This document shows, piece by piece, positions 33,845 to 44,900 of a stretch of 64,000 nucleotides of DNA. Position numbers and translations under genes: made by a program. The DNA comes from Tricholoma matsutake (lineage: Eukaryota > Basidiomycota > Agaricomycetes > Agaricales > Tricholomataceae). The notes below the pieces were generated by a model, which did no database searches, was not told the DNA's origin, and saw only the letters and a program-made list of their open reading frames with translations. Positions within the stretch are counted from its first letter, which is position 1; the number at the start of each line of letters is the position of its first letter. The stretch lies in the NCBI GenBank assembly GCA_026075535.2, contig AP026549.1, positions 3,534,001 to 3,598,000 on the forward strand, in the 5' to 3' direction.

Positions 33845-34452
33845 TACACTGAATGCTATTAACCCAGCAGATTCTTTGCAACATGTTTTTGGAAAATGCC
33901 CTGGACTTGTGCAGATTTTCGGTGAGCATTTGCTTGAGTGTTGCACATAGCCTTCTTACATAATACAGTTTTCACATTGATACTGAGACTGTAGGAGACA
34001 GTCAGACTCCAAAGCATGGTAAAAGTTTTTTTCACTGACCACAACTTCAACACACCATCATATTACTGTGCAACTGGCAAAACTTGTAAATTTGGTCATG
34101 TTTGTACATTGATTTATTTCCAATGGGAGATCTTCTGCAAGCTATTCCTTGACAACCATGCCACATTTTGGCATGATTCTGTAGTCTATCTTATGCTACT
34201 AACTGAGCTCTAGAGCCCCACTCAATAGATTTATTTTTGAGTTGATCTGTAAAAATTAGGTTGACCTCTGCCAATTATATGTGTGTGCAAACAATATCTC
34301 AAGAACTAATGGCTCACAACCTCAATTACTTGCAGGAGACATGCTCACCTAGATTACCCTTGACACTGTACCACTCTCACAATGGGCAAGTTCTGAGGCA
34401 GTTGACTCGCGGTTGACTCATAGTTGACTCATGGTTGACTCATGGCTGACTG
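33845..34452 (+). repeat. Left inverted end of the Tnp2 element
   Basis: Matches the reverse complement of 39710-39935 (for 33845-34065) and of 38985-39310 (for 34065-34452). Shared landmarks include 'cccagcagattctttgcaac' near 33859 and 'cttgtaaatttggtcatgtt' near 34083. It ends with tandem GTTGACTCATG repeats. Confidence 0.85.
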
Positions 34453-34708
34453 GAGTTTGCACCTTATTACATAACCCTACCAAATTGAGCACTTGGATTG
34501 ATGCTTCCTTTTATGAACAAATATCTGTTTAAATCAATAGGTTCATAATAGTGACTATGGTGACAGGCATCAGACTGTTGCATGGGACGGTTAGAGGATG
34601 TACATCAGTTACAATAGCAACCAATTTTGATGTTTCTATTGAAATGGTCCAAAACAGCTGTCATTCTTTCCCCCTCTTTTCCTTCACTGAGGCTTCACGA
34701 AGTTCACC

Positions 34709-36612
34709 ATGCCTCCAGTCATATGTAACTGCACAATTTGTAGCACAAAAACCATCTTCATCAATGGTGTTGAACAGCCAGGACAGTAGGTTGATGGTTC
34801 TACCCATTTGAAGCATGAGAAACAGGATAAAAAGCCTGTTTCACAACTGGCAAAGGGGAAGTGGCAATCATCATCCCCAAGCCCATCACCAAAATGCTCT
34901 AGAGCTTCTAATTCTCCCACAGGTAAGTGCTACATTGTTATTGTTAGATCAAGACTAATAGTAATTATGCAGATATCAACTTTTCTACAGTACTTATCAC
35001 AAAGATGATCTGCCTCCTTGTCATCTGGCTCCACAATAGAGCTGGTGTGAGTCATTCTATCACCAACAAAATTCTACAAGGACTTCAACTTATTATTTCT
35101 GTGACTCTCTCTATTCTTGAGGTTGCTCTTTCATCATCTGGACTCAATGTCAAGCTTTCAAACATCAAACTTCCTCATGATGTCCATACAGCATATCGGC
35201 TTCACTGCTCAGAGCCAGAAATCATTTGGACAGCATGCTGCCCCAAGTGCTTTTCCCTCTTTTCTCATCCTATTCCTTGGCAATGTCAGTGGAAGGCATC
35301 CCCAAGATCACAATCCTGTAAAACAAAACTCTGGACAACTCAGAATACTCCAAATGGGCCTAAATGGGTCCCATGTCATCTATACACTACACAATCCTTT
35401 GATTCTCAGCTTCAGTTCTTTTTATCTTCCAAGGTCATTGAAGACAGCCTTCATGAGGCTTTCAACCACCACAGAAACCATATACCAGCTGCCTTTGGTG
35501 CCACTATGAATGATATCCAGGATAGTCCTGCTTGGGATGACTTGCAGGGTTTTCTACAGTCTCCTTATCATCTAATATTTGGAATCTATATTGATTGGTT
35601 CAATCCTTATACCAATAAGATTGCTGGTAAGTTATTAACAAATTCTGCATAGACTATGACACAGCTTATTTTATATATAGGCGAAAAAGTGTCTTGTGGA
35701 GCAATCCTGCTTTATTGCTTGAACTTACCTTTTCATCTTCGGTATTGATTTGAGAATACATTTACTGTTGGTCTCACACCTCCTCCCCATCTTCCTGACC
35801 CCACAACCATCTCTCATCTTCTTGAACCTGTTATTAAATCTGTTGCCAAGTATCGTGCTGCACCAGGCCAAAATTTGCCAACATCTAGACATCCTGATGG
35901 CATCTCTGTGAAAGCAAAAATTGCACCTGTGATTGCTGATCTTGAGGTAAGTCACAAGGCTACTGGCTTTTTGGGACATGGTGCTACAATGTTCTGTTCT
36001 TTCTGCCTCTGTACCAGTGATCAGCTAGAGGATCTCAATATTCAATCTTGGGAACTCCGTAATGGTGCACAGGTGCAAGCACAGGCAGAGGCATGGTTGC
36101 ATCAGACAACCAAAGCTGATTGAAATGCTCTGCAAAAGACAACTGGTGTGCGATGGACTCCACTGCATAATCTTCCATATTGGGATCCAGTCAAACATGT
36201 TGTACTAGGTTTTATGCATAACTGGCTTGAGGGTGTTTTACAGCATCATCTTCGTGCACTCTGGGGAATTGGATGGGATGAGGATGAAAGCCAAAAAGTT
36301 AAAGAGGTGGAAAAGGATGAGCAGTGGAGTGAGGCAGATGTATCAGATTCTGCTGAAGAATTGGATGACCTTTTTCAAGAAGCAGCTAAACATAATATTG
36401 AGGCTGCAATGGCAATGCACCATACACCAACACCTATGTCTCCCTCACCATCTTCTTCTGAATTATCAGACTCATCCTCATCATCAACACCTACAGCCGC
36501 ACAGAGTCACACAAATCCCTATGCATATGACTTCAATTATGATGATGATGATGATGATGATGATAACTATATTCCTGTTGACCCTTTGCCTTTTAGCTTC
36601 ACACATGCATAA
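34709..36612 (+). pseudogene. Tnp2-type transposase (CACTA superfamily), disrupted
   Basis: The start at ATG 34709 gives MPPVICNCTICSTKTIFING, a cysteine-rich N-terminus. TAG at 34787 replaces a probable Trp (TGG). Introns are visible at about 34922-34990 (GTAAGT...CTACAG) and 35627-35680 (GTAAGT...ATATAG), and the second restores the frame from DWFNPYTNKIAG into GEKVSCGAILLYCLNLPFH. Further motifs are VIWLHNRAGVSHSITN, GHGATMFCSFCLCTSD and the Tnp2 core VRWTPLHNLPYWDPVKHVVL with FMHNWLEGVLQHHLRALWG. TGA codons at 35746 and 36121 sit where Arg CGA is likely. A run of aspartates is encoded by GAT repeats (36537-36562). The reading ends at TAA 36610-36612. Tnp2 cuts the element ends; this copy should be inactive. 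Confidence 0.85.
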
Positions 36613-36716
36613 GCACAGGGAGGCACAGCTCACTGAAGCTAAGTCTGTTCCACCCTTGTATGTTGCCGCATGGCTCACTCACTCTGTGCGCATATTGTGC
36701 TCTACTCATGTGGTTG

Positions 36717-36879
36717 TCTTTTGTCAGGTCATAGATTTTCCCTTTATCTGCCTTACCCTACATCCATATCTCTCACATGTCTCAGATCACAACAGTTGTC
36801 TTTGATCAGGTCATAGATTTTCCCCATGTCCATTTTGCCCTACATCTGTCTCTCATGTGTCTCAGATTGTAACAATAGC
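36717..36879. repeat. Two-copy ~81-bp tandem duplication
   Basis: Unit 1 (36717-36797) and unit 2 (36798-36879) share 'tcaggtcatagattttccc', 'tacatc' and 'tgtctcaga' in the same order with scattered substitutions. It lies in the 3' region of the transposase gene. No coding role seen. Confidence 0.7.
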
Positions 36880-37146
36880 TTTGGATAAATAGAAAAGATG
36901 GTATTAACTTGAAATACATTAAGTGACTTGGCAAGCATGAATATGAAGAGGTAAGTAAATTAATTACCACCATTAACCAGAATATGTATTAAACAACACC
37001 CATATCTCATTCATCACCTGAGCCCTCATCTCCCAACCCCTCACCTGATACATCTGGCTCATCTTCATCATCCTCATGGCTACCTGTCGTGTGTCAATGA
37101 TTTTGCACTTATGCGTAAACTTTATTGAAGCTTCATTTTCTCGTAT

Positions 37147-37889
37147 ATGCATGGTATTGCCAAGTCAGAGGCAAAGAATCCAGGAAGTGTTGCAAAAGCA
37201 AAGCAGATGACTGGAGTATGGAAAAGACATAGTGTGGTATGTAATTCCTGGAATTCTGTATATGCCATTTGCAGATTGTATTTACTAATAAACCTTGATA
37301 GCTTGCTGATGGCAGGATGGATGTGTTCAGGGCACATGGTTTCAATAAACATGTTGTGGCCTTGGCTAGAGAGAATGAGGCCCATTCAGATGATGAGTTG
37401 GCTGAAGGGAATGCTGAGTCAGTTGATGCGGTGTACCACATCAAGGAGAAGGAGGGATGTTTGACAAAAGTTACTGCATTCTTTAGAATGGTTGATCAAG
37501 AGCGCAAGTGGATGAATAGAAGCAAAAGAAGACACCTTAAGTTGGCCAATCTTTGTTTTTCTTTTTACATTTGACTGATCCTATTTATCTGTAGACTGGA
37601 GCGACGCTGTGAAGACCCCCCCATGCCAAAGTTATCTGAGCTCACTGCTCTCCCAAAGAAAGTCCCAATTGATTGGTTTGATCCTTTCTATTGGAACAAT
37701 CTTTCTCTCTGTGAGCATGCCCAATATGTCAAGAATGGTACTTATGTTGCTCTGCCACCTGCAGAGCTCTGTTCCAGCTGGGATGAGTATGAGAAATGGA
37801 AGAGTATGCCAGAGAAGGAGTTTATGGCCAAATATGGTGATGAAGTGCAGGCAGAATACAAGCTACCTACACCAGACGAATTGGAATGA
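37147..37889 (+). CDS. Accessory protein 1 of the Tnp2 element
   Basis: Three exons joined by introns 37237-37301 (GTATGT...GATAG) and 37541-37594 (GTTGGC...TGTAG). The second restores RRHLKLERRCEDPPMPK. Visible parts are ARENEAHSDDELAEGN, CLTKVTAFFRMVDQERKW, PKKVPIDWFDPFYWNNLSL and a C-terminal KSMPEKEFMAKYGDEVQAE. The frame ends at TGA 37887-37889 and would continue with acidic residues (QQDDEVDSDSQ), so the stop may be another CGA-to-TGA change. I recall similar proteins beside Tnp2 genes of Agaricomycete CACTA elements. The role is unknown, possibly a subterminal-repeat binding partner of the transposase. The real start may lie upstream of 37147. Confidence 0.6.
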
Positions 37890-37922
37890 CTTGAGCAGCA
37901 GGATGATGAGGTCGACTCCGAC

Positions 37923-38617
37923 TCACAGGTTCATTCCCATGTGAGAGTATCCAAATGCACCCGAGACCTGCTCAAATGTCTTGAGGGCAATGTGCTCATG
38001 AAGGAGATTATACATAGACTCTGGATCGTTACCTAAGACATCAGGTGCCCACTGTTGAAGCCCAAGGCATGCCACTGACCTGAACATGAGCAACAGATGG
38101 GATTCCAGAATGCACTTGATATTGTTGGCAATAATCCCAACTGAGTCTGAGATAGAGTTAAGGAGCTTGCGCACTTTCATTTGGGTGCCCTGAATGCTAG
38201 CTGAGTTGTTGTCAAGACTGGCTGTGACAGAGTTCCGCAACTGTGCTTCAGAGGTAAAGCAGTGGGTGAAGGGTACTTTGTCATCTTCTGTGACCTTGGG
38301 GGGGACAGTAGTCTGGTGTGGTAAGCCCCAAAGGACACAGAGATGAAGCTCAAGTGCAGCCTGAAAGTGATTTAGACTTGAATACAATGAATGTGCACCT
38401 TTGTCTTCTCAGCCTCCTTTGGTACCTCTCCTTTTCTCATGTGCCAATCACTAGGCTTCTTGGGCTTCTTGGGTTGCTTTGCAAAGGCCTTGTGGGCTTT
38501 CTTTGCTTGCAAAGCTCTTGAACCAGGGTTCATGTTGCTCAGAGAACACTTGCGCTTGCCAAGTCCAGCCTGAGATGGGCCAGCCTCCCCTGAACTAGAA
38601 CTCGCACAAGGATCCAT
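37923..38617 (-). CDS. Accessory protein 2 of the Tnp2 element (antisense)
   Basis: Starts at ATG 38617 with MDPCASSSSGEAGPSQAG, then a lysine-rich stretch (AKQPKKPKKPSDWHMRKG). A 38-nt intron (38361-38398, GTGCAC...TTTCAG) joins KEAEKTK to AALELHLCVLWGLPHQTT. The second exon is helical in character (SLDNNSASIQGTQMKVRKLL, NIKCILESHLLLMFRSVACL) and remains open to its stop at 37923. It is convergent with accessory gene 1, both inside the inverted ends. No known enzymatic motif. The basic N-terminus suggests DNA or RNA binding; this is inference. Confidence 0.6.
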
Positions 38618-38984
38618 TGTAGTTTCAGAGTCAATAGAAGATGATGGAATAAAGAGTCCAGGTATCCAGTAAAGCCAGAAGATGAGTATGTGCAAACATG
38701 TCAAGAACAAAGGAACTCAAAATTGCCACAAGCATGATCACATGATGCATCAGAACCTGCCAAACTCACCATGTCAAGTTATCGACACCCTCAACACCTC
38801 TGGCAGCAATGTATCATAGTTCTGATCATAAATAATAAAATTGTTTATTGAAGTACAGAATAAAGTTTTCAGCTAAAACTATAGCATGAACTTGGCATGA
38901 ACTGGATGATAAACATTCAGTGTCAACATCACTCATAAAATGAATTGTTATTACTAAAGTATATTACATCACTACAAATGACAA

Positions 38985-39310
38985 CTACCAGTCAAACATG
39001 AGTCAAACATGAATCAACTACGAATCAACTGCCTCAAGGCTTGCCCATTGTGTCTCAGCTTGTTGTTCTGACCATTAGTTCTTGAGATATTGTTTGCACA
39101 CACACATAATTGGGAGGGGTCAGCCTAATTTTCACAGATTGACTAAAAATGAATATATTGTGTGGAGCTCTAAAGCTCAGTAAGTAGCATAAGATAGACT
39201 ACAGAATCATGCCAAAATGTGGGCATGGTTGTCAAGGAATGGCTTGCAGAAGATCTCCCATTGGAAATAAATCAAAGTACAAACATGACCAAATTTACAA
39301 GTTTTGCAAG
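38985..39310 (-). repeat. Right inverted end of the Tnp2 element, inner part
   Basis: Reverse complement of about 34065-34452, with 'caacatgaccaaatttacaa'-type matches near 39285 and GAGTCAA repeats near 38998. It is interrupted on its outer side by the nested MITE at 39333-39704. Confidence 0.8.
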
Positions 39311-39332
39311 TCATGCTTGAGTCATGCACTGG

Positions 39333-39704
39333 TAGTGTTGCCACTGGCTCAGCAAGGTTTTTCAATAAAATGAATATAGCATGCCAGATAGATTTCCTAA
39401 ATTCACCAGAATATTTGATCATATGGATGGGTACATAAGCCTAGGGCTCGTATGCCAATGATAGTTGAACTGATCAATTGTCCCTGAGTTATTTAATAAA
39501 CAATATTTGGCTTGTGGCTTGGCTTGAAATTATAGCCAAGTGAATAAGTCAGGAACCAGTGATTCAATCGGCTAATGTTGACAGAAGATCCCTCAGCTTA
39601 TGAAGCTGTCCATTTGCTGAGATATTCTGGTGAATTTAGGAGATTTATCTGGCATGCTATATCTATTTTATTGAAAAACCTCGGCTGAGCCAGTGGCAAT
39701 ACTA
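39333..39704. mobile_element. Nested hAT-like MITE
   Basis: Starts TAGTGTTGCCACTGGCTCAG and ends gagccagtggcaatacta. The arms 39333-39420 and 39618-39704 are inverted repeats of about 88 bp. It splits the right inverted end of the Tnp2 element, so it inserted later. TAGTG...ACTA ends suggest hAT, but the flanks (TGCACTGG / TTGCATAG) do not form a convincing 8-bp duplication, so the superfamily is uncertain. Confidence 0.75.
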
Positions 39705-39935
39705 TTGCATAGTAATATGATAGTGTGTTGAAGTTGTGGTTTGTGAGAAAAACTTTTACCATGCCTTGGAGTCTGACTGTCTCCTACAGTCTCAGTATCA
39801 ATGTGAAAACTGTATTATGTAAGAAGGCTATGTGCAACACTCAAGCAAATGCTCGCCAAAAATCTGCACAAGTCCAGCAATGGAATTTTCTGAAAATCAT
39901 GTGTTGCAAAGAATCTGCTGGGTCAATAGCTATTC
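39705..39935 (-). repeat. Right inverted end of the Tnp2 element, outer part
   Basis: Reverse complement of about 33845-34065. Landmarks are 'ttaccatgccttggagtctg' near 39757 and 'caaagaatctgctgggtcaa' near 39907. Similarity weakens beyond 39960. Confidence 0.8.
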
Positions 39936-40329
39936 AGTACAGACTCCATATGCTTTATAGACTTTGCACAAGAACTCAGCACATTGTGGCTGCCCTCAAA
40001 CTTCAAAAAGAATGAAAGGCTATCACTTTGGAGACGGAGGAGGCGGAAGACTGAAATATAGATGTTTTATTGCTTGGAATGTATGTGCTTGTCCTCCACT
40101 ATGGCACATGGAACCTTGTAGAGCCAAAATATAGGTATTTCTGAAGAAAAAATCAGGTTTTTTGATGTATATTCTGTTTATCCAGATAAAATTTGGTCAA
40201 ACCCAGATAAGGATTTTTTTGTGGAACATACATTTGTGGGGGCTTTTGGGAGTCCTGCACTATCAGACCAATGTGATCATTGATCAGGTATGATGTTCAA
40301 GTTCCAATGCATGAAAACAGCACAAGTAA
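39936..40329. other. Non-coding flank of the copia insertion
   Basis: No gene or clear repeat. Joined to 46086 onward it forms the pre-insertion locus, once the AGTAA duplication is allowed for. Confidence 0.5.
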
Positions 40330-40634
40330 TGTTGAAATTAATCCCTGATGCATGCTGTATACATGAGGCAATACATGCAGCATACACATGTATACATGAG
40401 GTGATACATGCAGCATACGCATGTTACTGCGCTTACTGCGCATACATGCGGTAAACACATTCCCGAGTCATGTGACATCCTTAATATTATGTATATAAGG
40501 AGAACCTGTACCGTAGTAGGAATACAGTGTTCTTACCTCTGCTAACCCTAGCTGTAAGTCTAACTAAACCCCAGGTAGGTTGTAAGGAACGTGTTGTCTC
40601 TTCCCCTGTGCAGCGTATATAGTCTGCTCCAACA
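40330..40634 (+). repeat. Copia 5' LTR with promoter
   Basis: 305 bp, TG...CA. A TATATAAG box at 40492-40499 marks the probable promoter. The U3 part holds internal repeats of ATACATGAGG and ATACATGCAGCATAC. Differences from the 3' LTR include CCCGAG versus CCTGAG and AACGTG versus AATGTG, both CpG-to-TpG in the 3' copy. Confidence 0.95.
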
Positions 40635-40650
40635 GGTTATGGGCCCTGCT
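40635..40650 (+). promoter_or_regulatory. Copia primer-binding site (initiator tRNA anticodon-arm type)
   Basis: The sequence directly after the LTR, GGTTATGGGCCC, is the complement of an initiator-Met tRNA anticodon arm (GGGCCCATAACC-like, including CAT). It is not the complement of a tRNA 3' end. Priming from a cleaved half tRNA is known for Drosophila copia and yeast Ty5. Assignment is by pattern. Confidence 0.65.
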
Positions 40651-40883
40651 GGGCATGTTGCGAACATGCTTTAATTAGCTGCGAACAACGTTGACTTCAT
40701 CGTCTCCAAATTATAACCTTGCGCTCTTCGTGAGCTGCATTGCGCTCCCTGCGAGCTGCACATAAAACCTAGGTTCACTAGGGTTAACCACTCTGAAGGA
40801 GTGTTCTCTCCTGAGAATGTTAAACGTGTTTTATTGAGTAAAGAGACTGATTGAGCGCTTTTAACAGCTGCCACCACAAAATC

Positions 40884-41942
40884 ATGTCTTCAACTCTTGA
40901 GAAACTCGTTCAAACTTTCGACGGATCAAACTACATTCTATGGGCCGACTCAATGAAGGTGTGGCTCAGGTCTCAGGGCCTCTGGCAAATAACTAGCGGG
41001 GCAGAGCAAAAACCGCCCCCGGCGCCTCCTTTGACGGCGACAAATGCTACCTTGGTAGCAGACGCTAATGCCAAGCTCCAGACCTGGAGCAACAAAAATG
41101 ACCAGGCTATTGGTAGCCTAGTGCTCTGCCTGGCCCCCTCTATTCGGCAGCGTGCCAACACAAAGGACACTGCTGAGGAGGTGTGGGTTCTCATTCGCAC
41201 CGATTATGGTGTGGATGGCCCCTCCCAAGTCTTTTCGGACTTTAGGTCCGCAATAACAATCAAAATCCCAGCTGCGAACCCCGCACCGGAGATTGCAAGA
41301 ATGGCAGACAAATTTGAGCACCTCACAGCTGCTAACGTCGCCATCCCCGAGCTAGTACAGGCGATGATTCTACTTGCTGCGATGCCGCGCGAGTACGACT
41401 CATTGTCTGCAACGGTCCTTAACATGACCGCCACTAGCGCCTTGACATTTAAACATGTCAAGGACTCCATTGTTGCTGAAACCTCAAGGCGCACAGCAGT
41501 TGGAAAGCCCGCTGGCCAGCCTCAGGCCAACAAACTTTCCGCTGTTAAGCGCAAGGGGGGAAACCCCAAATGGCAGCCCAAAGAAGGGCAAAACAGCAAC
41601 GGAGACTCGTCCCGAAAACGTGGACGACGTGGGGACAGAAAGACTAAGGAGGAGAAACCAAAGGAGAAACATACCCACCTCGCCTCCAATGCCTTTACCA
41701 CCATAAATGGTAATGGCACCATCATACCGCCGATGCCACTCATACAGCGCATCGAGCGACGCAAACACACTCCCACAAGGGATCCTCGCCGCCGACCGCC
41801 TGCACAGGCATACACGGGCGCGGCCTCCTCTTCTCGCTCAGTTTACACCGAATACCAGCAAGCTCGAGACACCCTCGAGCGCATGCAACTTCCGCGCAGC
41901 GTGAAAAACCTGCAACCGCTGGAAGAGCACCTTACGGTGTGA
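40884..41942 (+). CDS. Copia Gag
   Basis: The start at ATG 40884 gives MSSTLEKLVQTFDGSNYILW, matching the usual copia Gag opening (xxxFDGxNYxxW). The capsid-like part runs to about residue 220 (VQAMILLAAMPREYDSLSAT). The C-terminal part is basic (DSSRKRGRRGDRKTKEEK) and lacks a CCHC zinc knuckle, so nucleic-acid binding may rely on the basic tract. Ends at TGA 41940-41942; the next codons stay in frame with pol. Confidence 0.9.
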   Translation: MSSTLEKLVQTFDGSNYILWADSMKVWLRSQGLWQITSGAEQKPPPAPPLTATNATLVADANAKLQTWSNKNDQAIGSLVLCLAPSIRQRANTKDTAEEVWVLIRTDYGVDGPSQVFSDFRSAITIKIPAANPAPEIARMADKFEHLTAANVAIPELVQAMILLAAMPREYDSLSATVLNMTATSALTFKHVKDSIVAETSRRTAVGKPAGQPQANKLSAVKRKGGNPKWQPKEGQNSNGDSSRKRGRRGDRKTKEEKPKEKHTHLASNAFTTINGNGTIIPPMPLIQRIERRKHTPTRDPRRRPPAQAYTGAASSSRSVYTEYQQARDTLERMQLPRSVKNLQPLEEHLTV

Positions 41943-44900
41943 GAAGGTAAGAGAAGGAGGATAGAGCCAGAAACCGAGGCAACGATCGAGGAGGTAGAAG
42001 ACGATACCGTCTCCCTCGGATCCGAACCTCCAGTAACTGACGAGGAAGTGTGGAAAGCCATCGACGAAATGCTCGTTGATGAACCCCTTGATACAGGGGC
42101 GTATGATGACAGGTCAGTCCTTTTCCCTGCCACAAGCACTAAGATTAAAATTCCTATGAATACAGCGAACTTTTCATGTGAAATTTTACCGCTATTAAAT
42201 GTATCATGGAATTATGTAGATCTTAATATATGTGCTATGTGTGCAAAGGGAGATTGTAAGAAAGGTGCCAACTGGATCATGGATTCAGGCGCATCAAAAC
42301 ACTTCACTGGTGAAATGAAAGATTTCGCTTCTTACGAGCCTTTACCGAGAAAGGACTCTACCTTGGTCCAAATGGCCACTGGTACTACTCATATAGTAGG
42401 AAAAGGAGCAGTCTTCATTAGGCACCAGGTAGTATGTAATGGGAAGTCAGAGACGCGTGAAATGCGACTATACCCCGTCTACTACATACCCGACATTAAT
42501 ACTCAATTGATGTCAATGGGGGTCTTTTTACAAGACGGAAGTGATGTGCGTGGTTCCTCCGCATACATTTCATTCATCGAGCATGGAAACCCAATCATGC
42601 ATTGTGTCCCTCTAAGGAGGAATGACACGATCTATTGGGCTTGGACTCATATATTGAGCACCAAAAAGGTTAATGTCGCGACCATTTATGTCGCTGACTA
42701 CTTGACTTGGCATAGGCGACTTGGACACCCATCCAAAGAGGCGCTAGGGAAAATGCCTAAAAGCACCATACAATTCCCAAGGAACTTAATTATTCCTAAA
42801 GACAAAATTATATGTCCAGGGTGTGCAGAAGGGAAAATGACCTCAAAATCTTTTCCCGAGTCAGACTCACGAGCTGACAAATCCTTTGAATTAATACATT
42901 CCGACCTAAAGGAACTCCCGGTACTATCGTACCACAAACATAAATACTTCATTGTATTTCTGGATGACAAAACGTCACATATTTGGGTCCAATGCCTGAG
43001 AAAGAAATCTGACGCTGTTGCAGCGATTAGACAATTTCAAGTGATGGCTAAGACCCAATATGGCACTACAATCAAGCGCTGGCGTGTTGATCCAGGGGGC
43101 GAGTTCAAGGATCGTGAGCTACAAAAACAGCTCAAGGATTTAGGCATCAAAATAGAGATGTCTGCACCCCACGTTCATCAACAGAACAGGCGCGCAGAGC
43201 GTGCCATAAGGACAATAATGGAAAAGTCGCAAACCCTGCGATTCACCGCTTGTCTACCACAATCATGGTGGGAATTTTGCATAGAACATGCAACACATTT
43301 ATACAACCGAACCCCAATAAGGCGCCTGAAATGGCTGACACCTTTTGAGGACCTGACAAAGGTCCGCCCAGATCTAAACAATCTGAAGGTCTTCGGTTGC
43401 AGTGCTTATGTCTATCTACCAAAGGAAAAATGTCCAACAACATTGTCTCCTCGATCGGAGTTAATGACGTACCTTGGAGTAGAAGATGGCATTAAAGCAT
43501 ATCGTTTCATGCGACGAAACGGCGCAATATTCATTGGTGCTACAGCACTATTTGATGAAACGATGTTCCCATGCTGTCCCGGAGCTAAGACTCCTGCCAA
43601 GACAGACCTTGGTGATTTTCCACCAGAACCAGAAGATGATGACCACTCATCTGGAACGGATGGCGATGACCCTATACCGCCACAAAATCCGCCCCTTCCT
43701 CCATCATTAGAAGATGATGATGATGATTTACCAAGCAAGCAAAAGGCGCATGACGATGCAACTAACGCTCCTCCTCCGCCGCCTCCAGTTAGCACTGAGG
43801 ACTTTCGTCCAAGACGTGAAGATCAACAGGAATGGCAGCAATTGCCCCGTCAATCAGGCAGGCAGAGGAAAATCCCAAACCGTCCCGGCAATACCTATGG
43901 AGAACAGCGACTCCCCTCTGACATAGAAAGAGACATTGCGCGTGATCAATATTGGAAGAAGTCTGTGGGTCAAGATTTGGATCATAACCGAACACGACCA
44001 CGACCTCAACAGCAAGAACCAGTTGCTGGACCGAGTTCGGCACCCCACAAGAGTGTGCCCGATTCCAATAATCAAGAACATGATCACCCAATGGGGGAAC
44101 CGGACGAAGCAGGTTATATTAAAAAGATAACCAAGGAAGGTGGAGATGAGCTTATCCGCTGGCTGTTGTCAAAAGCAGTCACACCATCAAGCGGAAAAAG
44201 CCTAGTTCCAAACCAATTTCGCGATATTGCGCGCCTACCCCGGCAGCAGCAACTTGAGTGGAAACAGGCTTGTCGTGAAGAGTTAGAGGCTCTTCGCAAG
44301 CGACAAGTCTATGACATCGTCGATCTTCCACATGATCGAAAAACGATCAAAAATAGATGGGTTTTCTCTGTGAAATCGGATGGAAGAAAACGAGCCAGAC
44401 TCGTGGCCAAAGGCTTTTCACAAGTCGAAGGCGTTGACTTTGATGAGATTTTCTCACCAGTAGTCCGCTACGAGACCGTACGCCTCATGTTTGCCCTTGC
44501 GTCTCTAGAAGGCATGTATATGACCGGTCTAGATGTAAAAACCGCATTTTTATACGGCAAACTTGATGAGGAGATCTATATGGATCAACCTGAGGGTTTC
44601 AAACTCGAGGGTAAAGAGCGCAAAGTAATGCGCTTATGCCGAGCATTGTATGGCCTTAAACAGGCTTCACTAGCATGGTGGAGAGAGCTAGAGGCATTTA
44701 TGCGCACCATTGGGTTCGTGCGCGCCAGCTCCGATGCCGGCATCTTCATACACAAGGATCCTAAGACAGGCAGCATCGTTATTGCGCTAGTCTATGTTGA
44801 TGATGGCTTGTTCATGGGCAAGAACAAGAAACTTGTGGATGAAAAGAAGAATGCTTGCCTGAAGCATTGGGAGTGCCGTAGTACTGAAAAAGTCACGGAA

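Larger units (their letters stand above)
33845..39935 (+). mobile_element. Tnp2/CACTA-like DNA transposon with long inverted ends
   Basis: The left end (33845-34452) and right end (38985-39935) are inverted copies of each other over about 600 bp, the right one split by a nested MITE. Inside lie a Tnp2-type transposase gene (plus strand), a second plus-strand accessory gene and a third gene on the minus strand. The subterminal part holds repeats of GTTGACTCATG (34403-34450) mirrored by CATGAGTCAAAC near 38995. The exact termini and a CACTA hexamer were not found, so the outer limits are approximate. Confidence 0.8.

Noticed and set aside
34393..34452. GTTGACTCATG repeats as a regulatory element (AP-1/Gcn4-like TGACTCA)
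   Set aside because: TGACTCA resembles a bZIP site, but the repeats are mirrored in the inverted end of the transposon and are better explained as subterminal transposase-binding repeats.
40380..40440. ATACATGCAGCATAC repeats in the copia LTR as a CRISPR-like or satellite array
   Set aside because: Only two to three copies, inside an LTR and present identically in both LTRs. Ordinary U3 internal repeats.
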